Assembly (NCBI GenBank): GCA_014381825.1
Contig: JACNKX010000054.1
Coordinates: forward strand, 1 to 54,249
Source: Planctomycetota bacterium
GTDB lineage: Bacteria; Planctomycetota; Planctomycetia; Pirellulales; Pirellulaceae
Direction of reading: 5' to 3'
DNA length: 54,249 nucleotides
Shown: piece after piece, positions 46,622 through 54,249 of the stretch
How positions within the stretch are numbered: the stretch's first letter is position 1
How the letters are laid out: the number at the start of each line of letters is the position of its first letter
Position numbers and translations under genes: made by a program
The notes under the pieces: model-generated
Told to the model about the DNA's origin: nothing
What the model saw: only the letters and a program-made list of their open reading frames with translations
Database searches by the model: none

Positions 46622-48343
46622 TTATCTAGTGTACCAGTCGGTCAACTGTTGGACGGCGCGCATATCCATTCGAATGAGTGCATCATGAGGACACGCTCGT
46701 TGGCAGGCCGGGCCGCCAAGCTGGTCCGAACATAAATCGCATTTCGTGGCCTTCGCGATGGGGGCGTGCTTCCTATCATCTCGAATAAAATCGCCGTCCT
46801 CATGCCGCACGTCGACCATTCGAATGGCGTTGTACAAACAATTGTTCGCACACGCACTACAGCCAATGCAAGTCTCGTCGTTAATGACGACTTGGCCGCC
46901 CTCCATTTGCCGATGAATGGCACCAGTGGGACACTCAATCATGCATACGGGATCTTCGCAATGGAGACATGCGTTCGCAACCATGATGTTATTCTGGATG
47001 GGACCTTGTCGAAGGAACCGAGGATTGTTGTCGTGCGTACTGGCACAGGCACGAACACAGTCGTCGCAACGAGTACAGCGATCCATATCGATCAACATCG
47101 TCGCCGTGCCGTTGATGTAGCGGTTCTCGACCAGAAACTCGACAAAGTCCGAGTTGATTCGCGTCGCGTCGATTTTCGGTTGGTTGGCCAACGGATCGGT
47201 CGTCTTCGCCTTGTTTCGCGCCAAGCTTCGCCGACCGGTCGTTTCGAGGAGCAGCCTTTCGATCAGATGAGTTGGAATTGTCACGACATTAGCAATTCCG
47301 ATCGCCCGCAGCGAATGTGTGAGCGGCTTTGGAGTCTTGCCGAGCCAACCATCAATGATTTCATCGAGTCCGAATATTTGACCGGGCGTCAAGTAACCGG
47401 TCGTCTGGTGGCCGTGCTCATGACGGCGACTAAGTCGCGCCAGTCCGCTGCGAACAATGATAACTCCATTTGTGTGATTCCCTTCCTCGGCGATCAACGG
47501 CTCGTGCTGCAAATCGGTGTCGATGCCTTTTTTTGCAAGTCGCTTGAAACTGCCAGCCCAATCGTATTGGCCGTGCGTTTCGAACTTTGCTCCTTCGGTT
47601 AACTCGGTGATTTCGGTTGTGCCAAGATGTTGAAAGATCGGCGTATTCATTAAAAACAACTTGAGCGCTCGTTCGCGAAAAACGGCGTCGATGTGCTGTT
47701 GTAGAGCATCATCACGCCGCATTAAATCTCGCAAACCCTGCCAACGTATCTCCAATAGTTCGGTGGAACGCTCGGCAAAGACGGTCGCGGATCGGGGCGT
47801 TCGTCCTAATGCTGCACTCTCACCAAAGAACTGTCCCGCTTCAATAGTCGCCGTCTGATACTTGTCGAGCACGGTCGAAACATCTTGCAAATAGATACGC
47901 GTCTGCTCACCGGTTCCTCGAGTTCCAATCCGCGGATCGCCTCGATAGGCCGCGATTTCGCGAACTTCGGGATCAGATGAATTTCGCCACAACTGCGCGA
48001 TGCTTTCAAAGAGGCTCTTCCGATGGACAGGTTGGCGCCCCAGTATCTCGCTCGGCAAACTCGCCGCCGAACCGAGTTCGACGCGTACATTGCCAGCCAC
48101 CACCAAGAAGGCCGAGTTACCCCAATCGCCTTGTCGTACGACAATATCACCGGGCTGACATCGCACGAGTCGCGTGTCGTTCTTGAGAATGCCGGGGAGC
48201 GTGACTTTGCCTCGAAACCGCGTCGCATCGAGAGAGGCAAACGGTTCGATCGTCAATAATCGATCAACGTCGGCGTCCGTCATCTCAGTAGAAAACGGAA
48301 CGGCCCATCGCTCAGGTCGTTGAATCGATTCAAACGTCGGCAT
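46622..48343 (-). CDS. Cyclic-nucleotide-binding and four-cluster ferredoxin fusion protein
   Basis: A 573-residue cytoplasmic protein. Residues about 25-215 and 240-370 are two cyclic-nucleotide-binding-like domains (GDIVVRQGDWGNSAFLVVAG, and GQFFGESAALGRTPRSATVF, which keeps the GESAxL and RxAT core; then VIIVRSGLARLSRR). Residues 415-560 are a polyferredoxin with four Cys quartets: CTRCDDCVRAC, CLHCEDPVCMIEC, CIGCSACANNC, and CDLC-x8-CQRAC, matching the NrfC/DmsB-type 4x[4Fe-4S] subunits. It could be a nucleotide-gated electron carrier feeding the membrane cytochrome. The first domain has an insertion of about 70 residues. It precedes the cytochrome genes. Confidence 0.92.
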   Translation of the reverse strand: MPTFESIQRPERWAVPFSTEMTDADVDRLLTIEPFASLDATRFRGKVTLPGILKNDTRLVRCQPGDIVVRQGDWGNSAFLVVAGNVRVELGSAASLPSEILGRQPVHRKSLFESIAQLWRNSSDPEVREIAAYRGDPRIGTRGTGEQTRIYLQDVSTVLDKYQTATIEAGQFFGESAALGRTPRSATVFAERSTELLEIRWQGLRDLMRRDDALQQHIDAVFRERALKLFLMNTPIFQHLGTTEITELTEGAKFETHGQYDWAGSFKRLAKKGIDTDLQHEPLIAEEGNHTNGVIIVRSGLARLSRRHEHGHQTTGYLTPGQIFGLDEIIDGWLGKTPKPLTHSLRAIGIANVVTIPTHLIERLLLETTGRRSLARNKAKTTDPLANQPKIDATRINSDFVEFLVENRYINGTATMLIDMDRCTRCDDCVRACASTHDNNPRFLRQGPIQNNIMVANACLHCEDPVCMIECPTGAIHRQMEGGQVVINDETCIGCSACANNCLYNAIRMVDVRHEDGDFIRDDRKHAPIAKATKCDLCSDQLGGPACQRACPHDALIRMDMRAVQQLTDWYTR

Positions 48344-48363
48344 TGCGTCCCTTGGCGTAGGCG

Positions 48364-48438
48364 GTAGGCCCGAACAAGCTTCGCAGTTCCGGCAGATCTC
48401 AAGCGAATGCCGGAACTGCGAAGCTTGTTCCGGCTTAC
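48364..48438. repeat. Long dyad-symmetric repeat element (REP-like)
   Basis: Two inverted arms, 48372-48394 and 48408-48430, are perfect complements over 23 bases around a 13-base loop; pairing continues outward for seven more bases to 48364 and 48438 after one mismatch, with one G-T. There is no T-run on either strand. It lies between the tetrahaem and the Fe-S genes. It resembles the mobile palindromic elements scattered in planctomycete genomes; no other copy is seen in this window. Confidence 0.75.
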
Positions 48439-48461
48439 GTTCTGAAGTCTCACGAGTTCAG

Positions 48462-49622
48462 CTACGGTTGGTAAGCGCCTTCAAACGGTCCTTCCGGAAT
48501 CAGATCCAAGTCATCGACTTCTTCGAGTTGATTTCCGTTTCGAGCGGCGAACTGTCTCGCCGCCTTACCGACCGTCGCGGCGGCCTCTAAGTAAAGCTTC
48601 TGGTCGTTAGGGTCGAATCCGTCGTCGTCAAGCTTTTCAACGACCGTCTCGACGGCTTCGGTTGCTTCGGTCACTTCAGCAATCTTGGTCTCTTCAAGCT
48701 CCTCCAAAAGATCCTCCGCCAACAGTCCCCAAGCGTCTTCGATTCGCTCGACCATCAGATCAGAAAAATCGCTTTCATCGGTCGCGGTCGCGAGGCTGCG
48801 GAGGCTCGTTTCGAGATCGATCAGCTGTCCCAAGACGAACAGAACGCGTTTTCTGCCAGCCGCGTTTCGCCCTGCTTCGTGATGTAATGGGTCCGTCCAA
48901 AGTGTCGCGACTTCTGCATTACCGTGTCGGTCGAGGAAGAAGTTGTGGCGGACTTCGCCAAGCGCCTTCGTTACAAATTCGAAGCCGTCGCCATGATCGT
49001 GGCCAGCTTCGGCCAACGCTTCGTTACGGACCACATGACAGTCAAAACATCGCTTGACGAGTTGATAGGCGTTTGCCGAGCGGAACTGTCCCGCCGTCTC
49101 GCAGGTTGCGGTCCGTTGAGCGTAATGCTCGGCGGATTCTGCTTCGCGCCGTGTTCCGCGTGGTCCATAGACGGCGTGCGCGTTCAGCCAACCATCATCA
49201 CCACCCGAAGCATTGTGACATGCTTCACATGACACACCGCCCAGAATACGCAATCGTCCAACTTCATCACGCTGCTGAGTCGCATGGCACGTCGTGCAAA
49301 GCGAGTTGCGGGCGATGTCCGTGGGGCGAATGCCAAGTTTCTTTGCATACTCCAAAGAAGTCGGCGCGGTTCGCAAGAGATCAAACGCTCGCGTTGCATG
49401 TTTCGACGCTTGCCACGCTTTAATTTCCTGGGCATGGCAATCGACACACTTGGCATGTCCTTCGATGCGAGATGGATCGACGATCGCTGCGGGAACCGTC
49501 TCTGCGGGCGTGGCAATATCCTGAGCGCGCGCCCACTGCTGCCACCCGCCAACGCAAATCCCTGTCAGCACCAACAGCGCCGCAGATCTAGCTAAAACTG
49601 AGGTCCGAGAAGCAGATGACAA
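48462..49622 (-). CDS. Tetrahaem cytochrome c (c554-like), copy 2
   Basis: About 386 residues. Four CXXCH sites: CVDCH, CTTCH, CEACH and CFDCH, in the order and spacing of cytochrome c554-family proteins, with the conserved HATRAFDLL, GHDHGDGFEFV and GEVRHNFFLD segments that can provide distal His ligands. The C-terminal 150 residues are helical and haem-free. The signal sequence is right after a TTG start at 49622, which has AAAGGA eight bases upstream; the longer frame to 49727 overlaps the upstream cytochrome gene. It shares gene order and motifs with its neighbour, from which it differs mostly in the tail, so the two are tandem paralogues. It is an electron carrier of unknown partner. Confidence 0.9.
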   Translation of the reverse strand: MSSASRTSVLARSAALLVLTGICVGGWQQWARAQDIATPAETVPAAIVDPSRIEGHAKCVDCHAQEIKAWQASKHATRAFDLLRTAPTSLEYAKKLGIRPTDIARNSLCTTCHATQQRDEVGRLRILGGVSCEACHNASGGDDGWLNAHAVYGPRGTRREAESAEHYAQRTATCETAGQFRSANAYQLVKRCFDCHVVRNEALAEAGHDHGDGFEFVTKALGEVRHNFFLDRHGNAEVATLWTDPLHHEAGRNAAGRKRVLFVLGQLIDLETSLRSLATATDESDFSDLMVERIEDAWGLLAEDLLEELEETKIAEVTEATEAVETVVEKLDDDGFDPNDQKLYLEAAATVGKAARQFAARNGNQLEEVDDLDLIPEGPFEGAYQP

Positions 49623-49659
49623 GATGACAATCCTTTCTATTCTTGTTTCTCTAACGCAA

Positions 49660-50787
49660 TTACGGCTTGAACGGTTCACCCTTCGCCTTGCTTGGAATCT
49701 TGATCGATTCCGGCAGTTTAGTGCCATCTTGATGGGCTGTCACAAAACTCTTTGCACCAGCGGCCACGGCGTCCGCGGCTTTCGTGTACGTCGCTTGATC
49801 ACCGGGCGTCGCCTCTTTCAGGGACTTTTTGTCGATACTGGCGATGGCTGCGAGGATTGGTTCTAACTCTGCGATACCATGGTCAGCGAGTTCCTCTTGC
49901 ATGTCGAGAATGCGATCGTTCACTTCATCGCCGAGCGAACCTCGCTTCGTCTCAGAGACCTTGGCTCGCGTACGAAGGCTGACTTCGAGATCGGCGAGTT
50001 GTCCCGCGACGAACATTAGCCGCTTCCTTCCCTCGGGTGTGGCGCCTTGATTGCGGTCTGTCCAGTTCGTCGGGGCTTCGGCGTTTGCTTTCGCGTCGAG
50101 AAGAAAATTGTGCCGCACTTCCCCTTGGGCCCATTCGACAAACTCGAATCGAGTGCTCATTGGATGCCCTGCTTCGACGAGTTTCTCATTCGGGACGAGG
50201 TGGCATTGCAGGCAGTTGCTGGCGATCTCAAACGCATCCGCCGAGCGATTCATGCCAGCTTTCTTGACGGCGGCATCGCGTGCCGCGCGGTGGGCGGGCG
50301 TTTCCTTCGTGCGATCGGCAAGGAACTCGTCGATCTTGCTCTTGCTCGTCGGACGACGACCGGAACCAAAGTCGAAGTGCGTGAACAACCAGCCACCTTT
50401 CCCGCCCGCTCCGCCGTGACAGGACTCGCAGGAATTCCCTTCGGCGATGATCATCTTGTCGGCCTTCTTTTGTTGCGTGCCGTGGCATTGCGTGCATAGC
50501 GACGCGCCTTTGATATCGGTCACGCCAAGTGCCTTCGCGAATCCTGCCGCCTTGGGATGGTCCAGCAAGCTCCAGGCCTTCTTGTTGTGAGAGGAGTGTT
50601 CCCAAGCGGTCGCCTCCGACGCGTGACACACTTGGCAGGCTTGGCGGCCGAAGACTTTCTCTGGAGCAACGGTTTGCTGTGCAGATGCCGGATCTGGCGA
50701 GCCAAGCAGTGCGATCGAAGCCAGAAGCAGGGCAATCTTCCAACTACCGAATACATGAACGAACGGCGAAGTGATTCCATAACTCAT
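49660..50787 (-). CDS. Tetrahaem cytochrome c (c554-like), copy 1
   Basis: A 375-residue periplasmic protein with a signal peptide (cleaved near PASAQQ, residue 36). Four CXXCH sites: CQVCH, CTQCH, CESCH and CLQCH; the middle segment GNSCESCHGGAGGKGGW and later AGHPMSTRFEFVEWAQGEVR match the c554 family. The C-terminal 130 residues are helical without haem. GGGAG lies eight bases before the ATG. It follows the flavin reductase gene by 87 bases and precedes its paralogue by 37 bases. Two cytochromes of this type side by side suggest division of labour in one electron route. No hydroxylamine oxidoreductase gene is near. Confidence 0.92.
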   Translation of the reverse strand: MSYGITSPFVHVFGSWKIALLLASIALLGSPDPASAQQTVAPEKVFGRQACQVCHASEATAWEHSSHNKKAWSLLDHPKAAGFAKALGVTDIKGASLCTQCHGTQQKKADKMIIAEGNSCESCHGGAGGKGGWLFTHFDFGSGRRPTSKSKIDEFLADRTKETPAHRAARDAAVKKAGMNRSADAFEIASNCLQCHLVPNEKLVEAGHPMSTRFEFVEWAQGEVRHNFLLDAKANAEAPTNWTDRNQGATPEGRKRLMFVAGQLADLEVSLRTRAKVSETKRGSLGDEVNDRILDMQEELADHGIAELEPILAAIASIDKKSLKEATPGDQATYTKAADAVAAGAKSFVTAHQDGTKLPESIKIPSKAKGEPFKP

Positions 50788-50874
50788 ATGGCAAACTCCC
50801 GGTTGAAAGTCAGATTTGACAACTGCTGAATTGTTAAATGCTTCGCGAACGCCGTAGATTCTAGTTGACTCGTG

Positions 50875-52185
50875 CTACGCATCAAGAACGACATTTCCAT
50901 CAGGTGCGGCGATGCAGGTGAGACAAGTTCCTTCTTCTAACGCGGCCCCGTGTTCCGTCACATAACGGACCTTGCCAGATTTCACGGCGACGACACATGT
51001 TCCGCAATTTCCGGCTCGGCAGCCCGAATCGATCTTCACGCCGTTCGCCTCGGCAAAATTAAGTAGATTTCCTGCCTTCGAATTCCAGCCGCAAGATTTC
51101 CCAGATTTTGCAAACGTGATGCTTGTATCGCTGTCGCTGCCAACTTTGAGCGAAAGCGATCCTGCCTCTTGTGGTTTCGTGAATGCCTTGCTGACGGTCG
51201 CTGGGCCAAATGCTTCGGTGTTGATGTCTTGTTTCGCGACACCCCACTTCAGGAGCTGCTTGTTTAGCGTCTCCATCATGGCGGGCGGGCCACAAATATA
51301 GAACTGATAGTTCGTCGATTGCAGGTAGCTTTTAATCAAATCAACATCGACTCGACCCGTGTGATGATAATCGCGTCCTTCATGCTGTTCGTCGTCGGAA
51401 GTCGGTTTGCTGTACGCAACGACATGTCGAATGTTTGCGTGGTGCTCGAGTACTCGTTCCAGCGATTCCTTAAATGCATGTTCGGCTCCGTTTCTCACAC
51501 CATAGAAAAACAGCACTTCACGACCGGATCGTGTCGCAACGATGCTGTTGATCATACTTAGCAACGGTGTCACTCCGACCCCTCCCGCGATCAACACCGC
51601 GGGCCGTTCCTGTTCGGGCGCTAGAAAAAAGTGGCCGCGAGGAGCCTGGACATCGAGTATGTCCTTTTCGGCAAGTTGTTCGTGGAAATAATTCGATACC
51701 AGACCGGGCGGCGCGGCTGGTGCGTCGGGCGGCGAGCCAACCCGTTTGATCGTAACGCGATATTGATCAGGATGTGGACTGTCCGACAGCGAATAGCAAC
51801 GAACCACCGGTTTCTCGCGACCGGGGATATTGAGCCGAAACGTCAGGTATTGTCCGGGTTTGAATGTCGGGAGTGGCTTCCGATCATGCGCGACGAGGTA
51901 GAACGAGCAGATTCCGTCCGCTTCCATTTCCTTTCGATCGACCACGAATTTCCGGTAGCCGTTCCACGCGAGTGCGTTTTCGGCGCGACGGTTCTTCGCC
52001 TCCGAAATTCGCTCCTTCATCGCTTCGAGCGTCAATCGCTCTCGCTCTCGCTGGAAAATCGCGCGTTGCCAAGCGGAGACGGTCAGCACACCTAGACGGG
52101 CGGCAACCAGTCCGGCGGTAACAAGTCCGATCGGTAGGATTAACGAATCTACCACAGAACGATTCTCATGCCGTGATTTAGACAA
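50875..52185 (-). CDS. Membrane-anchored FAD/NAD(P)H reductase with C-terminal 2Fe-2S domain
   Basis: A 436-residue oxidoreductase. One N-terminal membrane helix (about residues 14-35), then a helical linker, an FAD-binding barrel (FKPGQYLTFRL, VVRCYSLSDSPH at 150-161, flavohaemoglobin-like), an NAD(P)-binding domain (LIAGGVGVTPLLSMINSIVA, near 213; FYICGPPAMMETL), and a plant-type [2Fe-2S] ferredoxin domain with Cys in GCRAGNCGTC and a distal GTCLTC. The domain order FAD-NAD-2Fe-2S differs from NqrF. It takes electrons from NAD(P)H on the cytoplasmic side and passes them, by inference, to the membrane-bound carriers encoded just downstream. It is first of the six redox genes on the minus strand. 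Confidence 0.93.
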   Translation of the reverse strand: MSKSRHENRSVVDSLILPIGLVTAGLVAARLGVLTVSAWQRAIFQRERERLTLEAMKERISEAKNRRAENALAWNGYRKFVVDRKEMEADGICSFYLVAHDRKPLPTFKPGQYLTFRLNIPGREKPVVRCYSLSDSPHPDQYRVTIKRVGSPPDAPAAPPGLVSNYFHEQLAEKDILDVQAPRGHFFLAPEQERPAVLIAGGVGVTPLLSMINSIVATRSGREVLFFYGVRNGAEHAFKESLERVLEHHANIRHVVAYSKPTSDDEQHEGRDYHHTGRVDVDLIKSYLQSTNYQFYICGPPAMMETLNKQLLKWGVAKQDINTEAFGPATVSKAFTKPQEAGSLSLKVGSDSDTSITFAKSGKSCGWNSKAGNLLNFAEANGVKIDSGCRAGNCGTCVVAVKSGKVRYVTEHGAALEEGTCLTCIAAPDGNVVLDA

Positions 52186-52431
52186 GGTGTCAGCTTAACG
52201 AGCGACGATTCTACAGGAAAGCAATGCGATTGGACATTCGAGTCATATTCTTATCTCTTGGCCGACCCGTGGCGGAATTATGAAGAGGCGACGAATTCCT
52301 CCGAGATTGCAAAAGATATCGGCTCCCGTATGCAACAGACTGCACACTGTTCCGTTTAGAGTCTGTGGGGAGCGACGTCTTTCCATTTATTTGGATAGAA
52401 TAAGAAGTGTTCGCCCAGTGTTGGGCAAGAC

Positions 52432-54246
52432 ATGATGAAGAGATTCGTGCGACCCGCAGCGACGGAACGAATGGACGCCAAGCGGCCACCACCGACGAGT
52501 CCGAATGATACTCATTCGGATCAAGACAAATACGCCACGACACACCAAGTTGTCTCGCGGGCCGCGCCGCTATGGATACAGTTAAGGCTGGGAGCGAATC
52601 TGCCGCTGTCGTTTGGCCGGTACGAAATTCAACGAGCTCTCGGCGAAGGAGCGATGGCCGCCGTCTATCTCGCTCAGGATAGGCAACTGGGCCGACAGGT
52701 CGCGATAAAAGTCCCGAAGTTCGAGCCCAATGACCAAGCCGGTATGAAGCGTTTCTTTCGCGAGGCGCGGGCCATGGCGACACTTCGGCATCCGCATTTG
52801 TGCCCGGTCTATGATGTCGGAGAGATCGAACGCGTCCATTATTTCACGATGGCCTACATCGAAGGCGGCACGTTGGCCGATCGTATTGCGGCGGACGGGC
52901 CGATGTCGTGTCGCCGCGTCGCAGTGCTCGTCGCCAAGATCGCTTCGGCGCTTCATGCGGCTCACCGAACCGGGACGGTGCATCGTGATCTGAAGCCAGC
53001 GAACGTCATGATTGACCAAAATAACGAACCGGTTGTCATGGACTTCGGATTGGCGGGCTTGGCGGATGCCGAGTCGAACTTGACTCAATGCGGCGAGATG
53101 ATTGGTACGCCGGCCTATATGTCACCTGAACAGATCACGGGGAACCTGGACGCGGTTGGTCCAGTCAGCGACGTCTACAGCCTGGGCGCGATTATGTACG
53201 AAATGTTGACGGCTCAGCTACCGTTTGACGGCTCGGTCGCGTCGGTCGTTCAACAGGCTTTACAAGTCGAGCCGCCCTCGCCGACCGCGGTGCGAGACGA
53301 CATTGATTCGACCTTGGAGGCGATCTGTTTGAAGGCCATGTCGCGAACACAGGAAGAACGCTTCGCGTCTGCCGACGAATTGGCGATTGCCTTGCGAGAT
53401 TACCTACGCAGAGCGGCTGCGCCACCCAAGCCAACTGCGAGCGAATCAGGTGACAGGCGCGAAGCGTACTGGGAGGTCGACGCCAGCCGTGTTCGTGAGC
53501 TTTGGCGCCATGAGCGATTCGCAGAGGCTCTAACTCTCCTCGAGAAACTAGCTCAACTGACAGGTCCGGTTGGCGCGAAGTATGCCGAGTGGGCGGAGCA
53601 AGAGATTCCAAAGGTTCGCGAACAGATTGAGGCGGCTAACCAGATGCTCGTTCGAGTGGCCACGCAAATGTCTACCGACACGCTGCCTCGATCTTCCGCG
53701 CGCATTAAACGACCGATGCGAGCGAAATCGCGGACGCCGCGATGGCTGCTTGTGGTCGCTGGTACGATGGGCGCAGCGATCGTCATCATGGGTGTCTTCG
53801 TCATCATCTCGAATTTGAGCAGTCCGCCCTCGACCCCCGTAGCCGATGGCTCGACGCGTGTGAGGCGCGATGCGGCGGAGCCAGTGATTCCAGAGACGCA
53901 AGTCGCGAACGAAAGCGGTGGCCCACAGGATGTCTCGTTGAAAAAAGACGCCGACGAGACAGCCGAGATCGAACCGCGTGTCTTGCCGTCCAAAACCGAG
54001 GATCGCCGCCCCATTCCGCTAGAGGCGGGCGAGCCTGAATTGCTGGGGCCGCCACTTCGCCGGAACGTCGACGAAATCATGGCGGATTTTGATGCGAAAG
54101 GCGATGGGCAAATAACGACTCAAGAAAACCCACGCCCCGAACGGCCTCCTTTCATGCGAGCCCACACCGACCGCGGTTCTATTGTAACCCCGGGGGGAAT
54201 TGAAAACATGTTCCTCTTCCCGCCCGGCCCCCCACCGCGACGTTGA
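52432..54246 (+). CDS. Transmembrane Ser/Thr protein kinase with EF-hand-like tail
   Basis: A 604-residue kinase. The kinase domain spans about 62-330: glycine-rich loop GEGAMAAVY (71-79, the third Gly is Ala), VAIK with Lys93, HRDLKPANVM (184-193), DFGLAG (204-209), GTPAYMSPEQ near 226. A juxtamembrane region leads to one membrane helix (WLLVVAGTMGAAIVIMGVFV, near 435-455). The exposed tail has a single EF-hand-like loop, DAKGDGQITTQE, near 568-579, which has Asp/Asp/Gly/Ile/Glu in calcium-ligand positions but Lys at position three, then a Pro-rich end. It probably senses an outside signal, maybe calcium. The gene is complete, ending three bases before the window edge. Confidence 0.94.
   Translation: MMKRFVRPAATERMDAKRPPPTSPNDTHSDQDKYATTHQVVSRAAPLWIQLRLGANLPLSFGRYEIQRALGEGAMAAVYLAQDRQLGRQVAIKVPKFEPNDQAGMKRFFREARAMATLRHPHLCPVYDVGEIERVHYFTMAYIEGGTLADRIAADGPMSCRRVAVLVAKIASALHAAHRTGTVHRDLKPANVMIDQNNEPVVMDFGLAGLADAESNLTQCGEMIGTPAYMSPEQITGNLDAVGPVSDVYSLGAIMYEMLTAQLPFDGSVASVVQQALQVEPPSPTAVRDDIDSTLEAICLKAMSRTQEERFASADELAIALRDYLRRAAAPPKPTASESGDRREAYWEVDASRVRELWRHERFAEALTLLEKLAQLTGPVGAKYAEWAEQEIPKVREQIEAANQMLVRVATQMSTDTLPRSSARIKRPMRAKSRTPRWLLVVAGTMGAAIVIMGVFVIISNLSSPPSTPVADGSTRVRRDAAEPVIPETQVANESGGPQDVSLKKDADETAEIEPRVLPSKTEDRRPIPLEAGEPELLGPPLRRNVDEIMADFDAKGDGQITTQENPRPERPPFMRAHTDRGSIVTPGGIENMFLFPPGPPPRR
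52500..52520. repeat. Short perfect palindrome near kinase start
   Basis: TCCGAATGA and TCATTCGGA flank a three-base centre, a perfect nine-base inverted repeat. It lies about 70 bases into the annotated kinase frame, whose first 60 codons are outside the kinase domain. It could be an operator or a mRNA hairpin; no second copy is seen. Confidence 0.35.
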
Positions 54247-54249
54247 GAG

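Noticed and set aside
48462-50787. Ammonia-oxidation role for the c554-like cytochromes
   Set aside because: No hydroxylamine oxidoreductase, ammonia monooxygenase or cM552-type gene is present; only the haem pattern is similar.
1-54249. tRNA, rRNA, CRISPR, insertion sequences, prophage
   Set aside because: No T-loop-like GGTTCGAATCC segments, regular short repeats, transposase motifs or terminal repeats were seen by eye on either strand.

Overview
The window looks like a chromosomal segment of a planctomycete of the Pirellulales (Rhodopirellula-like) kind. This is inferred from gene content: exported PQQ-type beta-propeller proteins (one fused to a methyltransferase-like domain and LamG), a giant PA14 / multi-haem cytochrome c / propeller protein, a phytanoyl-CoA dioxygenase-like protein, a Ser/Thr kinase with a C-terminal EF-hand-like motif, and a long dyad repeat between genes. 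G+C is moderate. I see no rRNA, tRNA, CRISPR array, insertion sequence or phage gene. About 38 protein genes are supported; most other open frames are antisense or out-of-frame shadows.

Layout. 0-3.6 kb (minus strand): an HD-GYP protein, a PilZ-like protein, a GNAT acetyltransferase, a DUF2293 protein and csrA, a group leaning towards signalling and post-transcriptional control. 3.9-7.8 kb (plus): an exported polysaccharide deacetylase, then a run of five small, unrecognised genes, mostly membrane proteins, behind a visible sigma70-like promoter; the last encodes a Cys-rich, probably zinc-binding protein. 7.9-17.2 kb: a phytanoyl-CoA dioxygenase-like protein, a membrane-anchored SGNH hydrolase, two PQQ-like propeller proteins and a TadG-like VWA protein.

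17.2-31.4 kb: two RND efflux systems point away from each other around phosphofructokinase and a DUF502 membrane protein. The left system (minus) is complete: pump, adaptor and TolC-like channel, with an ATGA overlap between adaptor and channel. The right one (plus) has an unusually long adaptor and a pump but no channel gene. 31.4-34.8 kb (minus): metallophosphoesterase, alpha/beta hydrolase (overlapping by about 100 bases), CutA and a small conserved-looking protein. 34.9-42.4 kb (minus): the 1371-residue five-haem protein, a TerB-like protein, and a MoxR-type ATPase 11 bases upstream of a 631-residue partner of unknown function. 42.6-43.6 kb (plus): an N-acetylneuraminate lyase-like aldolase.

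43.6-52.2 kb (minus) is the most interesting part: six consecutive redox genes. In transcription order they encode a membrane-anchored FAD/NAD(P)H/2Fe-2S reductase, two tandem tetrahaem c554-like cytochromes, a soluble protein joining two cyclic-nucleotide-binding-like domains to a four-cluster (16 Cys) ferredoxin module, a b-type-cytochrome-like membrane protein, and a decahaem cytochrome with a nine-Cys N-terminal region before its membrane helix. The last two overlap by GTGA. Together they could form an electron route from NAD(P)H or a cytoplasmic Fe-S donor across the membrane to periplasmic multihaem cytochromes; no recognisable terminal catalytic subunit is present. A 31-base-arm dyad repeat sits inside this cluster. 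The window ends with a Ser/Thr protein kinase (52.4-54.2 kb, plus), complete just before the edge.
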